DNA of 64,000 bases from Chrysophaeum taylorii (Eukaryota > Sar > Pelagophyceae > Pelagomonadales > Pelagomonadaceae): contig JAQMWT010000203.1 in NCBI GenBank assembly GCA_029834535.1, positions 120,493 through 184,492 on the forward strand, in the 5' to 3' direction. Positions 29,641-41,285 of this stretch are shown here, one piece after another. A program made the position numbers and the translations under genes. The notes below the pieces were generated by a model, which saw nothing but the letters and a program-made list of their open reading frames with translations, did not search any database and was not told where the DNA came from. Position 1 is the first letter of the stretch. Each line of letters begins with the position of its first letter.

Positions 29641-31100
29641 CTCGGTAAACTGGCTGGATCCGGCGCTCGTTTGTAGATTGTGTAGTTAGTTACTACCAAA
29701 CGTGCGTATGCCTCCTCTGCACTCAGCGGCGCGGGACGTGGCAAAAACAATGATGACATTGAGGTTGTATCTACAATCGAGACGAAGAAATGATGAGCGA
29801 TCGGAAGAGTGCGACCCGCTGCTGTGATTACTCATTCCAACCGCACGAGAATTATTGTTCGAGTTCTAACGAGAGATAAATAATTAATTACGTCTCAAAA
29901 GTAAAATATATTGCCTTTGATACAGTATCTCATTTCTCGACGAGTCGATTATGTATAATTCAGGTTTGCTCATATATATGTCCGAGGTCGATTGATGAGG
30001 CGTCGAATAAAAGCGAGAGGTACATCCATCAGCACTGGACGTACAGGTAGACTCAGACTCACACGACAGACTCAACGAATTAAGATCGAACTGGTTGCAA
30101 GTTCACGGTTGAATTGCATATCGTTCGTTGTCGACGACGATGGAGTAACTTGAAGCAACGACATTATCACAAGGATATATGCGAGTCGGGCGATCCCACG
30201 AGGAGTGGGCCTACTTCAACTACACCCCCACAAGTAGCTCGAGGTCATTCATCGCGCGACACGGAAGAATTGGATCGGCTTTGGGCGCAAAGTTCAAAGC
30301 GCTGCCCCAGTGGTGAGCCCCACAATATAACCGGATCGCACGTAGTCCACCGCTAAATGTCCTCTCTTTCCAAAGCCCTTGACGACGACGACGACGACCT
30401 TTTTTTTATTTTTGCCGCTTCTGTCCCGCGCGAAGAATACCAACTCTGGGCGTTAGGGCCATCTCTTCCTCGGTCGCTCGGGCTGTTTCCTGTTCGTCGC
30501 TGTCCATTTCGCAGTGTGGGGCTCGATTAAGCACCGGAGACTGGTCGCAGCAGGTCCGTGCTAAATGCGGACAGCAGTGGCCACGAACGCGCGAGGGCGC
30601 GGGAACCAACCCACGTGCAGATTATGAGAGGTAGTCGGAATTCTGGCGGTAGTAGTAATGGAAGTTTTGGGATCTGGCCATTGGATGATCGTTGCGCGCG
30701 AGACCGCCGTCGAGAATCCCGTGGTAGGGCGGCGCGAAGAGCATCATCACCGAGTAGAACGCGCGGCAAACGGTTGATGATAGTAAACACGAGTCTTCAC
30801 GATCCTTGTCGTCGTCCAAAAGGAGAATTGGAGCAAGATAGTCCCGCGTTCGGTCGGGAAGGACCGTCCCTGCAACCGAGCGGTGGCGTTTTTGGGATGA
30901 GATTCTTATTTCCTTCCTGGTGTCTGTGCACGTTAAATGCCCACATACATCTGCTCGTCTTGGGAGCGTCGCCGTCTTGAGTCTCATAAAAATGGCAGTT
31001 GATTGCACGGAGGTGAGTGTTAGCGTATCTCGCCACGTTGTTGTTCGGAGTGTCCGCGCAACAAGGCGGACGAGACCTTCTTTGAACGGAGGGTTGAGGT
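29641..31100. other. Region without a confident gene
   Basis: AT-rich sequence to about 30,100, then mixed. A minus-strand frame at 31,008-30,622 (with APILLLDDDKDRED) and a plus-strand frame at 30,558-30,980 overlap, and neither has a recognisable motif. A (GAC)n run precedes a poly-T at 30,381-30,413. Confidence 0.3.
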
Positions 31101-31125
31101 TAAGAGGGTTAGGTTTATTTTAGGG

Positions 31126-31737
31126 TTAGTGTGTTATGAGATCTTTAGCGTTGGCGACAGCGTCGAGGTGTTGTTTGTTGTCTTCTTTGGAAAATGATGA
31201 GTCTTTTGTCGCCGAATTTTCTGTTCTGTGGACATCACAAAGCGCCATCCATTGCTTGATTCCATTCTTCTTCTTCTTCTTCAGCGAGTCGCGCGTCGTG
31301 TCCCGCTCACCTCGTTGTTGTAGGTGCGACTTCAACAACCAGCTATCCGTACGGGCGTCGTCGACTACGAAGGAAGCTCTCGGATTAGTTCTACGAACGT
31401 TCGCGGGACTGTATCTGTGGCGGCGCGGACCCCTCTTCACCGAACGCGGTGGTGGTTGCGCGACCAAGCGTGAGAAGCAGAGAGCGGGGATGGATGATGA
31501 TGGAGACGTGTATAAGAATGGTGTGGAAAGGAGAATGGGGGGGGTGGTGCCAGCAGAGGGGTCGTCTCGGGGGGAGAGTGGCGTCGAAGGCGACTTTGAG
31601 TTGTTAGAAATGGAGGAGCGCAGGGAGTGGGAGGGGGGCGACGCTCGGAAGCCGTTGTTGTTGTTGTTGAAGCGCGATGCCATGCACGTTTCCCGCGCCG
31701 CCGCCAAATGTCGCGAGAACGCAGGCGAATTAACCAC
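31126..31737 (-). CDS. Hypothetical ORF, strand uncertain
   Basis: A 203-codon minus-strand frame is Ser/Pro-rich with an Asn run at the start (encoded by a GTT repeat on plus). It becomes charged toward the C terminus (SLKKKKKNGIKQWM). The opposite strand has a 206-codon frame over the same bases. I prefer minus slightly because its C-terminal half has a balanced composition, but neither frame shows a domain. It could also be non-coding. Confidence 0.25.
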   Translation of the reverse strand: MVNSPAFSRHLAAARETCMASRFNNNNNGFRASPPSHSLRSSISNNSKSPSTPLSPRDDPSAGTTPPILLSTPFLYTSPSSSIPALCFSRLVAQPPPRSVKRGPRRHRYSPANVRRTNPRASFVVDDARTDSWLLKSHLQQRGERDTTRDSLKKKKKNGIKQWMALCDVHRTENSATKDSSFSKEDNKQHLDAVANAKDLITH

Positions 31738-31783
31738 TCGTAATGAACAGCAATAATAAGGTATTAAGCTCCCTTACCAAGCG

Positions 31784-32295
31784 TCATCGAAGAGCACAAG
31801 TCTTGGGAGCGGAGAAACCTCTCGCCAAAGACACTGCTGTGCTCGCGAGTACGAGATGACGAAGCAGCAACGTAGATTCTGTCGCGCCAGAGTTGGGGAA
31901 TGTGGTCAAAAGATGGAACTCGGAAGGAAGGAAGGAAGAACGAGGGCGGCAGCATGCAATCATCGGCTGGTCGAGGTGGTGCTTGCGCAAATCCCGAACG
32001 TGGCGGCACGGGTCCCCCCCCGCCGACTGGCGGTGTTTGAGTTGAGGTCTGTGGTGCTTTGCTTTTCGCAAAAAAATCGCACTTTGGACCTAGCGGCCAT
32101 CGCGTCGAGAGTCACGTCTGCGAGCAACACGACGCGGGGTCGACACCAATTATAAATTACTGTTATGGGGCGTTGGAGTTTCGAGGGTCGGAGCCCGACA
32201 CGATGAACCCAGGGCGCAACGGGGGAATGCCGAGCTTCTTCGCACAAATAATCACCTTCCGAACAAAGCAATAGGCCGCCGGCGCCGGGCCCCAA
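31784..32295 (-). pseudogene. Coding remnant, unidentified
   Basis: A minus frame at 32,295-31,960 reads plausibly (VIYNWCRPRVVLLADVTLD). Another frame continues to 31,784. No family is recognised. It adjoins the left arm of the inverted repeat and may be the 3' part of the gene fragment at 32,420-33,070. Confidence 0.25.
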
Positions 32296-32419
32296 GAAGA
32301 AGCGTGAGGCTTGGCGTAGTGCTTGGGATCCTGGTCGTAGGTGACCTTTCTAGGCTTGGTCGCCCATTTCGAGGTTCACGCAATTTTTTTGGGCAGTCTA
32401 CCAAACTGTTCGCCTTAGT

Positions 32420-33070
32420 CTCGAAGAAGGCTCGTTGCGCATTTCTGGACAAAACGTAGCCAACAAACAACGCCCGGCTTATCACCACCAGAGGCGACTG
32501 ACTGACCTCTCTTCGGCCTTTCGAAGATTATTATGGAGAGGTTGTTGACGCGGCTTATCTCGTCGCCACCGAAGCAGGTTGAAGATTTTTCCCGAAAAAA
32601 TCCAAGTTCTCGACGACGACGACGAAGGAGACGCCATCGGCGATTGCGGCTGGGTCTTCGTAGTCGGCGCGCCCTGCCTCGAGAGGGGGTTCGTCCTCGT
32701 CCCGGCTCTTGCTCAGCGTCTGCTCCATGAGGAAAAAAGTCGCCGAGCTCGTCAGCGCACACTTGTTGAGGAGACGGAGGTTGACGTAGGTGGTGGTAAA
32801 GAGAGATGGACGGTGAGGGTGTAGTAAATTGGCGTCTTGGTGTGGACGAGCTTGAGGGGCTTGCAGACTCGCTCGACGTCGGCAGACTGGACAACCATCT
32901 CGTCGATGCGGATGGCGATTTGGGTGATCAATCAATCTTTGGGAATTGCTTGATGCCGGCGAGTCGCCAGTCGTCGGCGACGAACATGACATGACATCAT
33001 CCGCGCCTGCTTGAAGATCTCGCGCTCGGTGGACGTCTTGAAAATGCCATCTATGGTCTTTCTTCCCAGG
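32420..33070 (-). pseudogene. Frameshifted gene, unidentified (left-arm copy)
   Basis: Minus-strand segments in three frames are coherent: GIFKTSTEREIFKQARMM near 33,050; FVADDWRLAGIKQFPK near 32,980; IRIDEMVVQSADVERVCKPL near 32,880; and VNLRLLNKCALTSS to FVVVVENLDFFGKNLQ, 32,790-32,585. The quality of these segments suggests a real gene with at least three indels. I do not recognise it. The same sequence is in the right arm at 63,530-64,000, cut by the window end. Confidence 0.4.
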
Positions 33071-33087
33071 CTGTCACAGGAAGAAGC

Positions 33088-33114
33088 TCATCATCATCAT
33101 CATCATCATCATCA
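33088..33114. repeat. (CAT)n microsatellite
   Basis: About nine CAT triplets, mirrored in the right arm at 63,482-63,510 as (GAT)n. Confidence 0.95.
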
Positions 33115-33186
33115 TAATATACGTGTGTAGGCGTTACGAACGGGTCTGTCTACCAGCCGGTTTTCAAAGCGAAAATTGAACAAAGG

Positions 33187-34450
33187 TTGAATAAAACGTT
33201 TTCTGGTGTAACAAGCTCAAAACTGCAATACCCTCCTACTCCTAACCACCATTTTTTTCGAACACGCGGATGTTTTGCAACAACAACAACAACAACAAAA
33301 AGGTGCTGGGTCTTCCGTTGGGCGCCTGGCGCGACGATGGCGGCGGGCGAGCCGCTGGGAATATGGGCGTCGGGGATCAGCCTCCCGACGCGGCGGCGGA
33401 GCAAATGCGCTCGGGTAGCGCCGCCAGTAGTCGTGGGAGACGACGAATAGATGTGGTTGATGTGTTGGCCACACAAAGTTCACAAAATTCACGACCCAAC
33501 GCGATGCTCGCCGTCGTTAGTACGTTGTCGACAAGAACGAATGTTGCCGGCGTTCGCGAGAGCGCAGAGAAGGACGGTCCTTCGACGCGCGTAGAGGCGC
33601 CCGCTTCGACGAACCGACGCGACCAGCCCGTCCCGTTGCTTCGGACTCCTCATTTATAGCTCGCGAGGACAATATTATCGAGGTGACACACAGCCCTGTC
33701 GTTGTTGACGCGCACGAGACAGGGATGGCCAACGCCGTCGCGGCGAAGGAGGCCTTCGGAAATCGAGGCGCGGATGGTCGCGGAGAGAAAAGCGCGAGAT
33801 CCAGAATGCGGCACGACGATGCCGCGCGAGGGAGAAGCAGCGCGAGCACGAAGGTAGACAAGCTAAAGGCGGCGAAGGAAGAGGCCACTTCGGTGGTTGC
33901 GCGAGGCAGCGTGATCCTCACAAGCTCTATCGACTCGATGACGGCGTTAAAATCACGAAGTCGCACTCGAGGGCCGCCCGCCTCGAGTGCTAAAGAACGA
34001 GGAAATCGAGCGGCTGCTCGAGGAGGAGCGGAGCGTGTCCTCTTCATCACTCTCAAACGAGGCACCTCGTAGGCCGGCCGGGGCGTCATCCATCATTACA
34101 CCCTTTGAATTCTTCGCCGCCTCCCGGTTGAGAATCTCGTCAAAGACGGACGCTGAAAAAAGTTGGTATTCGTCAACTAGGATGGCGGCTTGTGGCTCAA
34201 GGCGCATCGTCGAATGTTCTTCATCAACGGGAACAACGTACTCGCGGTATGGACGGCGACCGCAGATGTCCCGCGGACCTGCCTCACCAATTGGTCCAAG
34301 TTCCAAGACGCGGGCGACGTCACGTTGACCATATGGATGTGCATACCGCTCCTCTCAGCCCATTGGGGCCCCCGCTTTCGTGACGACGAACTTTCTCGAT
34401 TTTCCAGCAGCGATCAGGCCGTTTGGGGTGTGTATTTGAGAGTCCTTTAA
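33187..34450 (+). pseudogene. Frameshifted gene, unidentified (left-arm copy)
   Basis: Four plus-strand segments have the G/C-rich third positions typical of genes here. They are 33,270-33,656 (begins with an Asn run from (CAA)n), 33,683-34,072 (contains TKVDKLKAAKEEATSVVA), 33,987-34,150 (NEEIERLLEEERSV) and 34,190-34,345 (HRRMFFINGNNVLAVWTATA). They lie in different frames. Charged helices and a low-complexity N terminus are visible but no known domain. A long minus-strand ORF (33,517-34,089) is probably a shadow. The right-arm copy is 62,160-63,411, minus. Confidence 0.4.
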
Positions 34451-34559
34451 AATCCGGCCAGTCCTTGTGGATTTTTAGCCACGGCCCCGCGTTTGTTTCT
34501 TATCCGACCCTATGTGACGACTGACTGGTAACGGGGGTTCGGGGGATTATGTGAAGACG

Positions 34560-34760
34560 TGAGGGGTGCCTGCAAGGCGGGGTCATCGCCGAGGCGCGGG
34601 GCAGGCGAAGAGAGGGCGGGCCTCATAATACGCAGCATGCTACCGCCGCCGGGCGTATGTGCAAGTGCGACGTCCTGCTGGACGCACGCAACAGGGCGGC
34701 GGCCTGGGTGGGGCTACCTACCCGGGGCGGCGACATGGCTGGGAGAGGGTTTTTGAAATT
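34560..34760 (-). repeat. Dispersed GC-rich repeat (second copy)
   Basis: The reverse complement of this block shares CCCACCCAGGCCGCC, CAGCAGGACGTCGCAC and flanking words with 12,985-13,150. The right-arm copy is 61,860-62,040. Confidence 0.5.
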
Positions 34761-34983
34761 CGAGAGCTAAGAGAGAAAGTGCGCGGGCGTTGTTGTTGTT
34801 GAGGGGTTTTGTTGGATTATGCGGAGGGCGTGGCACGTCGCCGCGAGGGATGCTGAGAGAGGGTTTTCAAAGTACGATCAAGACGATGTACTATCGAAAT
34901 AAAAATGTTCTTCGGGCTCTTTGTCAGACTTTGAGTTTTTGCAGACCATATAATTATTATCAAGAGCCAGAATAGAGGAGTGT

Positions 34984-35196
34984 TTGTTTGGGGGAGATAC
35001 GTCCAGAGGCAGGGCCGTCGCAAACACCAGCCGTGTTATGGGGCAATCCAAGTCCGCGTGCTCAGGCGGGAGAGTGATTCCGCTCGTTGGCAGGTTGAAT
35101 GCATGTTGCGGAAAAAGAAGAAAGCACCGAAATGGAGAAGGAGATGGGGCCGAGGCTGCCGTTTGTACGAAGGTAAATATCGACATGACTCTGTAA
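34984..35196 (+). CDS. Small basic hypothetical ORF (left-arm copy)
   Basis: A 70-codon frame reads naturally, with serine/cysteine/arginine-rich sequence (GQSKSACSGGRVIPLVGRL) and ends at TAA. It begins with TTG and no ATG is close before it. An identical frame sits at 61,418-61,630 on minus. No function can be suggested. Confidence 0.25.
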   Translation: MFGGDTSRGRAVANTSRVMGQSKSACSGGRVIPLVGRLNACCGKRRKHRNGEGDGAEAAVCTKVNIDMTL

Positions 35197-35429
35197 AGGC
35201 GGTGGCGGCGGCGAACTGGCGGTCGGCCGCTCCGGATCATCATTTGTATCCCGCTACGTTCGGGATTAGTGTCCCAAGCGCCGCCCCCTATTATTAGAGG
35301 TTGACGCCGCCGCCCTCGTTGGGGGACATCAGGGGCTCGTCCGGAGAGGCATTTTTACCGCCGCAATGACTTTCACGCTTTCACGCCAGATGATGATCGA
35401 GACGACGAAGAGATGGCACCATCAGGACG

Positions 35430-36530
35430 CCCGACGACTAAGCTTGTTCAAGACCCATTCATGCATATGGAGATGGACGTTGGTGCCTTGATTCCTACCG
35501 CCCCCATCTATCGCAGTTGAGGTATTTCCCGTTGCGCTTGGGGTAGCCCCGGCCGCGTCGGGCAGGGACTTCACCAACCAACCAGTAGTGAGGATTGCGC
35601 GAGAGAATGACGTCGTTGGTTCCGTCCGTGCTTCAGTTGTCCTGAAGGCTGAGATATGCAGGGGGGCTCTGGCTCTTCGTGCGCTTGAGAGCGTGTAGAG
35701 ATCCCAGAGGAAAGGGAGTGGAGCAAGGGCCTCCTCGAGCTTCCGCGAGCATCGCATCGCCGCGGAGAATAATGTTGGTTTCCGGATGGCGGTCGCCTTG
35801 GGCGTTGAGGTTCGTGCCGTGACGGTGGACAGTGTGCGAGCCGTTGATACTCCTGCCTCGCGACGTCCATTGACTCGCGACGTCCATTGACTCGCTCGTG
35901 ACGGCCTCGTAGGCTATCTTCGAGGACGAGGACTGTCCAGAAGAAGGTGCGCTGCCGCGCGACGTGGCTCCGGCTTCGGAGGTTCGAGGCCCAGGCGAGA
36001 TTCGACACCAACACCGCGAAAAACACGACCCACCAACTCATAAAGTTCGTTTCCCAGGTGACGAACTCGTCGACGATGGACGCGACACGCCAGTTCGACA
36101 CGCGAAAATGCCGGCAGCAGCGTGCAGTCCTCCGCGGCCGCGTTGGTTTGCTCCCTCCTCGTTCTCGATCAGGAGAGCCCCCTGAAGCAGGGTACTCACC
36201 AAGTCGAGTTCGAGCCTGGGGAGTCGGACCATGCAGACGACCGCGTCTATCCAACGTTCCTCGAGGCCGTTCTGCTTGTATTTCGTTGCATCGCTCGTCA
36301 GCCAGAGGAGTCCGTCCGACCGTCGGGAGGCAGAACACGACGTTCTTCGAGACCCACGCCGCCGGCAACACCAACGAGACAGTAGCCGCGACCAGAAGAA
36401 AAAGATGGCCGAGAGAGAAACCAATACGAACAACCACGCCACTGACTGACGCTCCCATGACGTCACCGCTCCGTCGGTCGTGACGAGCTTGTGCAATCAA
36501 TAGGCCCGACGAGATCTCGAAGAGGAGCAT
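35430..36530 (-). pseudogene. Broken membrane-protein gene (left-arm copy)
   Basis: On minus, sequence starts near 36,528 with a hydrophobic segment (VGFSLGHLFLLVAATVSLVL in the right-arm reading is very similar). It switches frame to SDATKYKQNGLEERWIDAVV and switches again to WETNFMSWWVVFFAVLVSNLAW, a second hydrophobic segment. It ends with an arginine-rich tail and HPETNIILRGDAMLAEAREA. Two or three membrane segments with polar loops suggest an integral membrane protein. A 17-bp GCGACGTCCATTGACTC unit is tandemly duplicated at 35,858-35,895. Right-arm copy: 60,104-61,199. The family is unknown. Confidence 0.4.
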
Positions 36531-36800
36531 AGAGCGGCGTGCGTGTGTTGAACCAAGGTTGAAAACGGCTGCTGGGGCTTCGAGTATAGTAGGTAGGGAG
36601 CGGCTTCAAGCATGACGTCGAAATTTCTTGAAGTCAACACCGAAATCCTTGAAGTCAACACCGCCAGGCTTCACAAGACTTCGTAGTAGTATGGCGTCAT
36701 CGGTCAACTTAACGGTCAAAAAGTTCGATCAAGAAGAAGTTTTTTTTGATAGAATATGGGAGTGTGTTTGTGTAAGATGGATGATCATCGTAATCGTATA

Positions 36801-37094
36801 GTTGCGATGGAGGACGGCGCCTAACACGCTTGCTTGCTTGCTCCCTGCGGCGGCCCTGGGACGCGTCCCGGAGTGAGACGGTGCCTGCTCGCCTCCCGGA
36901 GCCTGCAGGTTATTAGCACCCACCCGGAAAAAAAAAGTCTGGGAATCATGGGGTTCGCTCGGTTCGGCAGAACGCGGCGACGGACAGGTCGATTGCCCCC
37001 AACTGCATGATTTTGTTTCCTCTGTGATTCCGGATCGGCTCCTGCCGGTCCGGCCTGGCTCCCCTGCCTCGGGAGAGGTCCGAAGTTAGTTAGT
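36801..37094 (+). mobile_element. SINE-like element R2, copy B (left arm)
   Basis: It starts GTTGCGATGGAGGACGGCGC, contains GGGGTTCGCTCGGTTCGGCA, then CGGCTCCTGCCGGTCCGGCC (an inverted repeat able to form a hairpin), and ends GTTAGTTAGTTT. Compared with copies C and D it lacks an internal stretch of about 110 bp between GTCGATTG and TGCATGATTTT. The counterpart in the right arm is copy E (59,551-59,836). Confidence 0.75.
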
Positions 37095-37230
37095 TTGATC
37101 ATATTTGCGAGAATTTGATCAATTAAGTAAGTTTTTGATCACACGACCATGTAACAAGCTTGATGATCACTACGAACTTCCACGAGCACTATTGATCAAA
37201 CAAACTTAGGCTCTGACAACCAAACTTCAT
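37090..37230 (+). repeat. AAGTTTGRTCA-type motif array (near hAT element, left arm)
   Basis: GTTTGATCA, TTTGATCAATT, TTTTTGATCACAC, TTGATCAAACAAACTT and CCAAACTTCAT occur within 140 bp, followed by (TTAA)n at 37,241-37,258. Mirrored at 59,400-59,560. Confidence 0.6.
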
Positions 37231-37829
37231 GAGGCATTTTAATTAATTAATTAATTAACACGGTTCGCGGATAATCAATTTGCTTGTAGATTTGCAGCAC
37301 CGCCGGGCATCGAGGTCCTGCCACATTGCGGTGGTGTAATTCGCGACTCTCTTGCTCCGAATGGCCCTGCCTCCAACAAGATGGCGACGATGCCAGCGTG
37401 CTCCACGCACATGGTCAAGCGGAGAGAAGCCAAAAGATTCAGGACGTCCACGAGCTCAAGTAGGTGGTCGATGCCGTTACCGAGCACAAGGCACCATCGC
37501 CCGTACCATCATCGACGCAGCCGATAGTTGCGTTTATACTGGGTAATTATTAATAGACCCGAGAGGGTCGGGTCCGGTCGTCCTCTAGTTGGGCGCAACT
37601 CAAGAGGACCCCATATGAGCAAAAGCGAAGTGAATTATGTGCAGGTCAGCGACGAGTGATTGCCGGAAATGCGGACGCTGGCCGCAATACGTAACCTAGG
37701 GCCGCGTGGGCGAACGGCGATGCTATTGACCACCACGACCGCCGTCCAACGTACACATCCCGTTTTCGGTATGCACGCTTCAAACCATTAATAATCTCAA
37801 CACCGTTGGAAAATTCACTGGGCTCACTT

Positions 37830-37905
37830 CACTAGGTTCACTGAATTTGGTTCACTTCACTTCACTTCACTTCACCGAAGTTTTTCGTCCGAAGTCCAAT
37901 GTTCA
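37830..37905. repeat. (TTCAC)n-rich stretch
   Basis: Repeated GTTCACTTCACTTCACTTCA-type pentamers, mirrored at 58,845-58,945. It lies upstream of the hAT transposase coding region. Confidence 0.8.
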
Positions 37906-38059
37906 CTTCACGTTCATTCACTTTTTGGCTGACGGCCTGACCCTGACCCCGTCTGATGAGCGAAGTCGAGCCGCGCTACCTGAAGGTGGAGAATAATGTT
38001 GATGATGAGATTTTAGGAATTTAAACGCGGTGTTAACAGCGGTGTTAACAGAAGGAGGA

Positions 38060-40960
38060 AGTTCACAAGAACGAGCCGATTGCGACGTCGATGTTGTCAC
38101 GTGGAACAAACACATCCGGCAACAAAAGTGGACGATCAACCAGGTTTTTCCAAGGTGTGGGACTGCGTGCGTCGACTGAGGGAAAATCATCCTGGCCCCG
38201 TTGACCAGTGGGAAGGCGACGACGCATGTGTGTATCCGGTGCTGGGAGCGCCTGAAGTTGGTGACGAGAGACTTCAAGAAGGGCACGTGGCAGACGACCA
38301 TGCCCTCTTGGGGCCCACTTCAAGGCTGCGCATCCGGAGGAGGACGAGCTGGGACGTCAACAGCTCACCAAGAAACTGAAGACAGACCAAGAAAAGGAGG
38401 GCGTTATGACGGCCGTTGGCATTGTGGCAGCCTCGAAGGGTAAATCGGATATTACGAGATACTTCATGGCCATGCCCAGCCAGGCAAAGCACTCTTCCCT
38501 GATGATGGCGTTCTCGGCTCGGCACTACGTGTACACGTCGCAGCGGATTTTTTCCAAGCGCACCTTTGACGACGAAGATCATCGCAACCTAATTGAGGCG
38601 TATTACCGCGGCGGTGGCGGGAAAGGCAAGTGCCCGTTCATGACTCGAAAGGCGCCGTTTGAATGGGTGGACGCTGAATATCGTTGCTTTGTTCCAATCT
38701 TGATACACGTCGTTACGGAGTGTTATGAAGCGGCTTTCGGCAATCCATTCGCCCAGATGCTGCATGACGGCGGGACACTCAAGGAAAACTTCAAGCGACA
38801 GGCCATTGGCCTATCCTTCATGTGGCCCGATTGGAGTGGCGTTGAGACGGTGTGCGTGGGCCTTGTTCCAGCTGACGACGGAACCGATTCCGGCACGACT
38901 TCTCTGCTCCGTTCTGTGGTCGCAGAGCGTGCGGGAATCGATATCGATTTGGCGGCGGCAACCATGGTTCAAGACCGGGCTCCCAAATTGGCGTCGCCGA
39001 AGAATTTTTTGTTGAGGTCGAAGCGTGTGACATGCATGATATCTCAAAAATCTCGGCAGCGGCATGTGGCGACTTGACACGATCCAGAGGCAAGCAGGTG
39101 ATCAATCCCTTCCCGCTGGCCCCAGGAGCTGCAGAACAGTGCCCACGATGGAGCCAAGTACTTTTTTTACGGCACCACACGTTTGAAGGATCTTCATGCG
39201 CTTTTGCCATTACAGCCGGGGAAAAATTAATCGCCGAAGCTCAAGCTCGACCTCAATAAGACGAGGTTCCGGGCGCGATACCAACTTATTCGTTCCTTGC
39301 TGCGTATGCACCACGTGCTCAAACTGTACACGGCTACCAACATTGGACTCCCCTGGACAATCAGTGATGAGCAATGGGTGGCGTTTGCTTTGAATTCGAG
39401 GCGATTTTTGCTATAATGGATGACCCCGTTGATTTCGTGCAACATGAATACTTATACCTGGGGGCGCGCGCCGCATTGATCAGGCACAACATGATCGAGT
39501 CTCTGCGAGCACGCTAGAAGAGTCATTGATCTCCCGAACATAACTGCGAAATCCATGCCACGTAAGACTGTCGATGTTGACGACCTCAGCGAGACCGGCA
39601 AAATCTGTCTTCAGAGGGCTATACTCGAATGTGAGCGTCGGTTTTGCGGGAATAATATAAAAACTACATGCGTCACTTCGACTACGAATTCAACGATCGC
39701 GAGCTGATTGCCTTCCTTCTTGAATTTCGGACTATCAACTGCCGGCACCCGTCGTCCAATCAGAGAGCTCGGGCCAGGAAGTTGCTTGCTCAAGGAAGAA
39801 TATGTGATTTACGAACGGACTGCATAACTAACTAACTTCAGACCTCTCCCGAGCATATGGAAGCAAGGCCGGACCGGCAGGAGCCGGTACGGAAACACAG
39901 AGGAAAATCACACAGTTGGGGCAGAGGCGAGGGACGAGGACTCGTTGATGGCGGACCGCCACTGCGGACCGCGGTCTTGTGCGAGGTCATGCAAAAGCTT
40001 CGCATGCTGCGAACGTGTTGGTCCACGAACAATCGACCTGTCCGTCGCCGCGTTCTGCCGAACCGAGCGAACCCCATGATTCCCAGACTTTTTTTTTTGT
40101 TTCCGGGTGCTAACAACCGGCCTGCCCGGGAGGCGAGCAGGCACCGTCTCACTCCGGGACGCGTCCCAGGGCCGCCGCAGGGAGCAAGCGTGTTAGGCGC
40201 CGTCCTCCATCGCAACCAACAGTTAGCGATTGCAGGGTGCATTCCACCACGAAAAGGCAAAGACTTCCTCCGAGTCTGCGTCGCCCTCGGAGCCTGCGCC
40301 TGCCCGCAGTCTCTTGGCGGCACTCGACGCACCCGACGCTTGGGACGACGATATTAGTGGCGACGTGCCTTCTTTTGCTATGCCTGAGAACCAGATGCCC
40401 GATTTTTTCAATGTGGAGGAGTTTGAACAGGCCTTCACTCGATGGATCATCAGGCTCTCCGAGATCGCTCAACTGGAAAGAGCATTATCCTGAACTTGAG
40501 GAAAGAAGGATGAAGTCGGCTTCACAACAGACCTGGCTGCTGTGCTCGACGTTGGAAAGCTGTATCGACCGCTCACCAAGCAGCAGTATGGGTTCCTTCC
40601 TTCCGGACGTGGCGAGAGAGAGCCTCCTCTAAGGGATTTTTCCAATTGGTACACGTGGCGCGCAGTGCTACTGTGAGCGCTGCCTGAGCATTAGAAATCT
40701 TGTCCTGACCGAGGGAAACACGTTGCTCGGCGCGGACGATTGACAGAGTTGCCAGTATACTGCGCACGAACAAGATTTCTTCATTGCGGCGGCGGCCCGG
40801 ATTAAGTACAGGGACCTCGGACCGAGTTTTTTGAAAACGGCGGGATCACCATGATTCCGCGAAGATTCTTTGGAGATGGAGGTTGATGAGGAAGAACCAG
40901 ACGGAGATGCCGAGGTCGGTCGTTCACATCGCCTAAAGTAAGAAACACTGATCCCCGTCC
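38060..40960 (+). pseudogene. hAT-superfamily-like transposase with BED zinc finger (left-arm copy, broken)
   Basis: A BED-type zinc finger is encoded at 38,231-38,333: CIRC, a Trp pair, then HFKAAH (C-x2-C ... H-x4-H). One extra T near 38,310 breaks it here, whereas the right-arm copy is in frame. A 223-codon frame at 38,406-39,077 covers the central part (LIEAYY, FEWVDAEYRCFVPILIHV, HDGGTLKENFKRQAIGLSF, MVQDRAP). Further segments are KTRFRARYQLIRSLLRMHHV near 39,260, and a C-terminal stretch near 40,680 (SIRNLVLTEGNTLLGADD) resembling the hAT dimerisation motif. Such proteins cut and paste DNA elements. A SINE (R2-C) sits within it and multiple indels occur. Some may be read errors, but the SINE insertion is real damage. 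Confidence 0.65.
39825..40216 (-). mobile_element. SINE-like element R2, copy C (in hAT gene, left arm)
   Basis: The reverse complement starts GTTGCGATGG and ends GAAGTTAGTTAGTTAT. It interrupts the C-terminal third of the hAT-like gene: protein-like sequence occurs on both sides. It is longer than copy B because it keeps the middle block (CACTGCGGACCGCGGTC). The counterpart in the right arm is copy D. A clear target duplication was not identified. Confidence 0.75.
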
Positions 40961-41285
40961 ACCACGGTAACTCCTCCTTCGCCCCAAAACGCGAATGAAT
41001 CTAAGAGCACCAGACCTAGGCAATAGCGCGCGGGGGGTACGGAACTGACGGCAGGGATCGGCGCTGGCGTTAAAAAAAAAAAAAAAATGGCGTTCACTTA
41101 CTTCACAAAGGTTCACGATGGCCACGTAATGCCGAGTTCCGACAAGCCGACCCCGACCACAACAAAACTCCAACGTCTTGGTCCTCCATCGAGCGATGGG
41201 CAAAAAGTCTCCGTCGCAGTCGTTGAAGGACACCGAGGTGAACGATGCACCCGCCGTTTACTACAACACAGTACATTCTTATTTG

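Noticed and set aside
33517-34089. 190-codon minus-strand ORF (identical in both arms)
   Set aside because: Plus-strand frames over the same bases have better G/C third positions and helical charged sequence. The minus ORF is likely a shadow.
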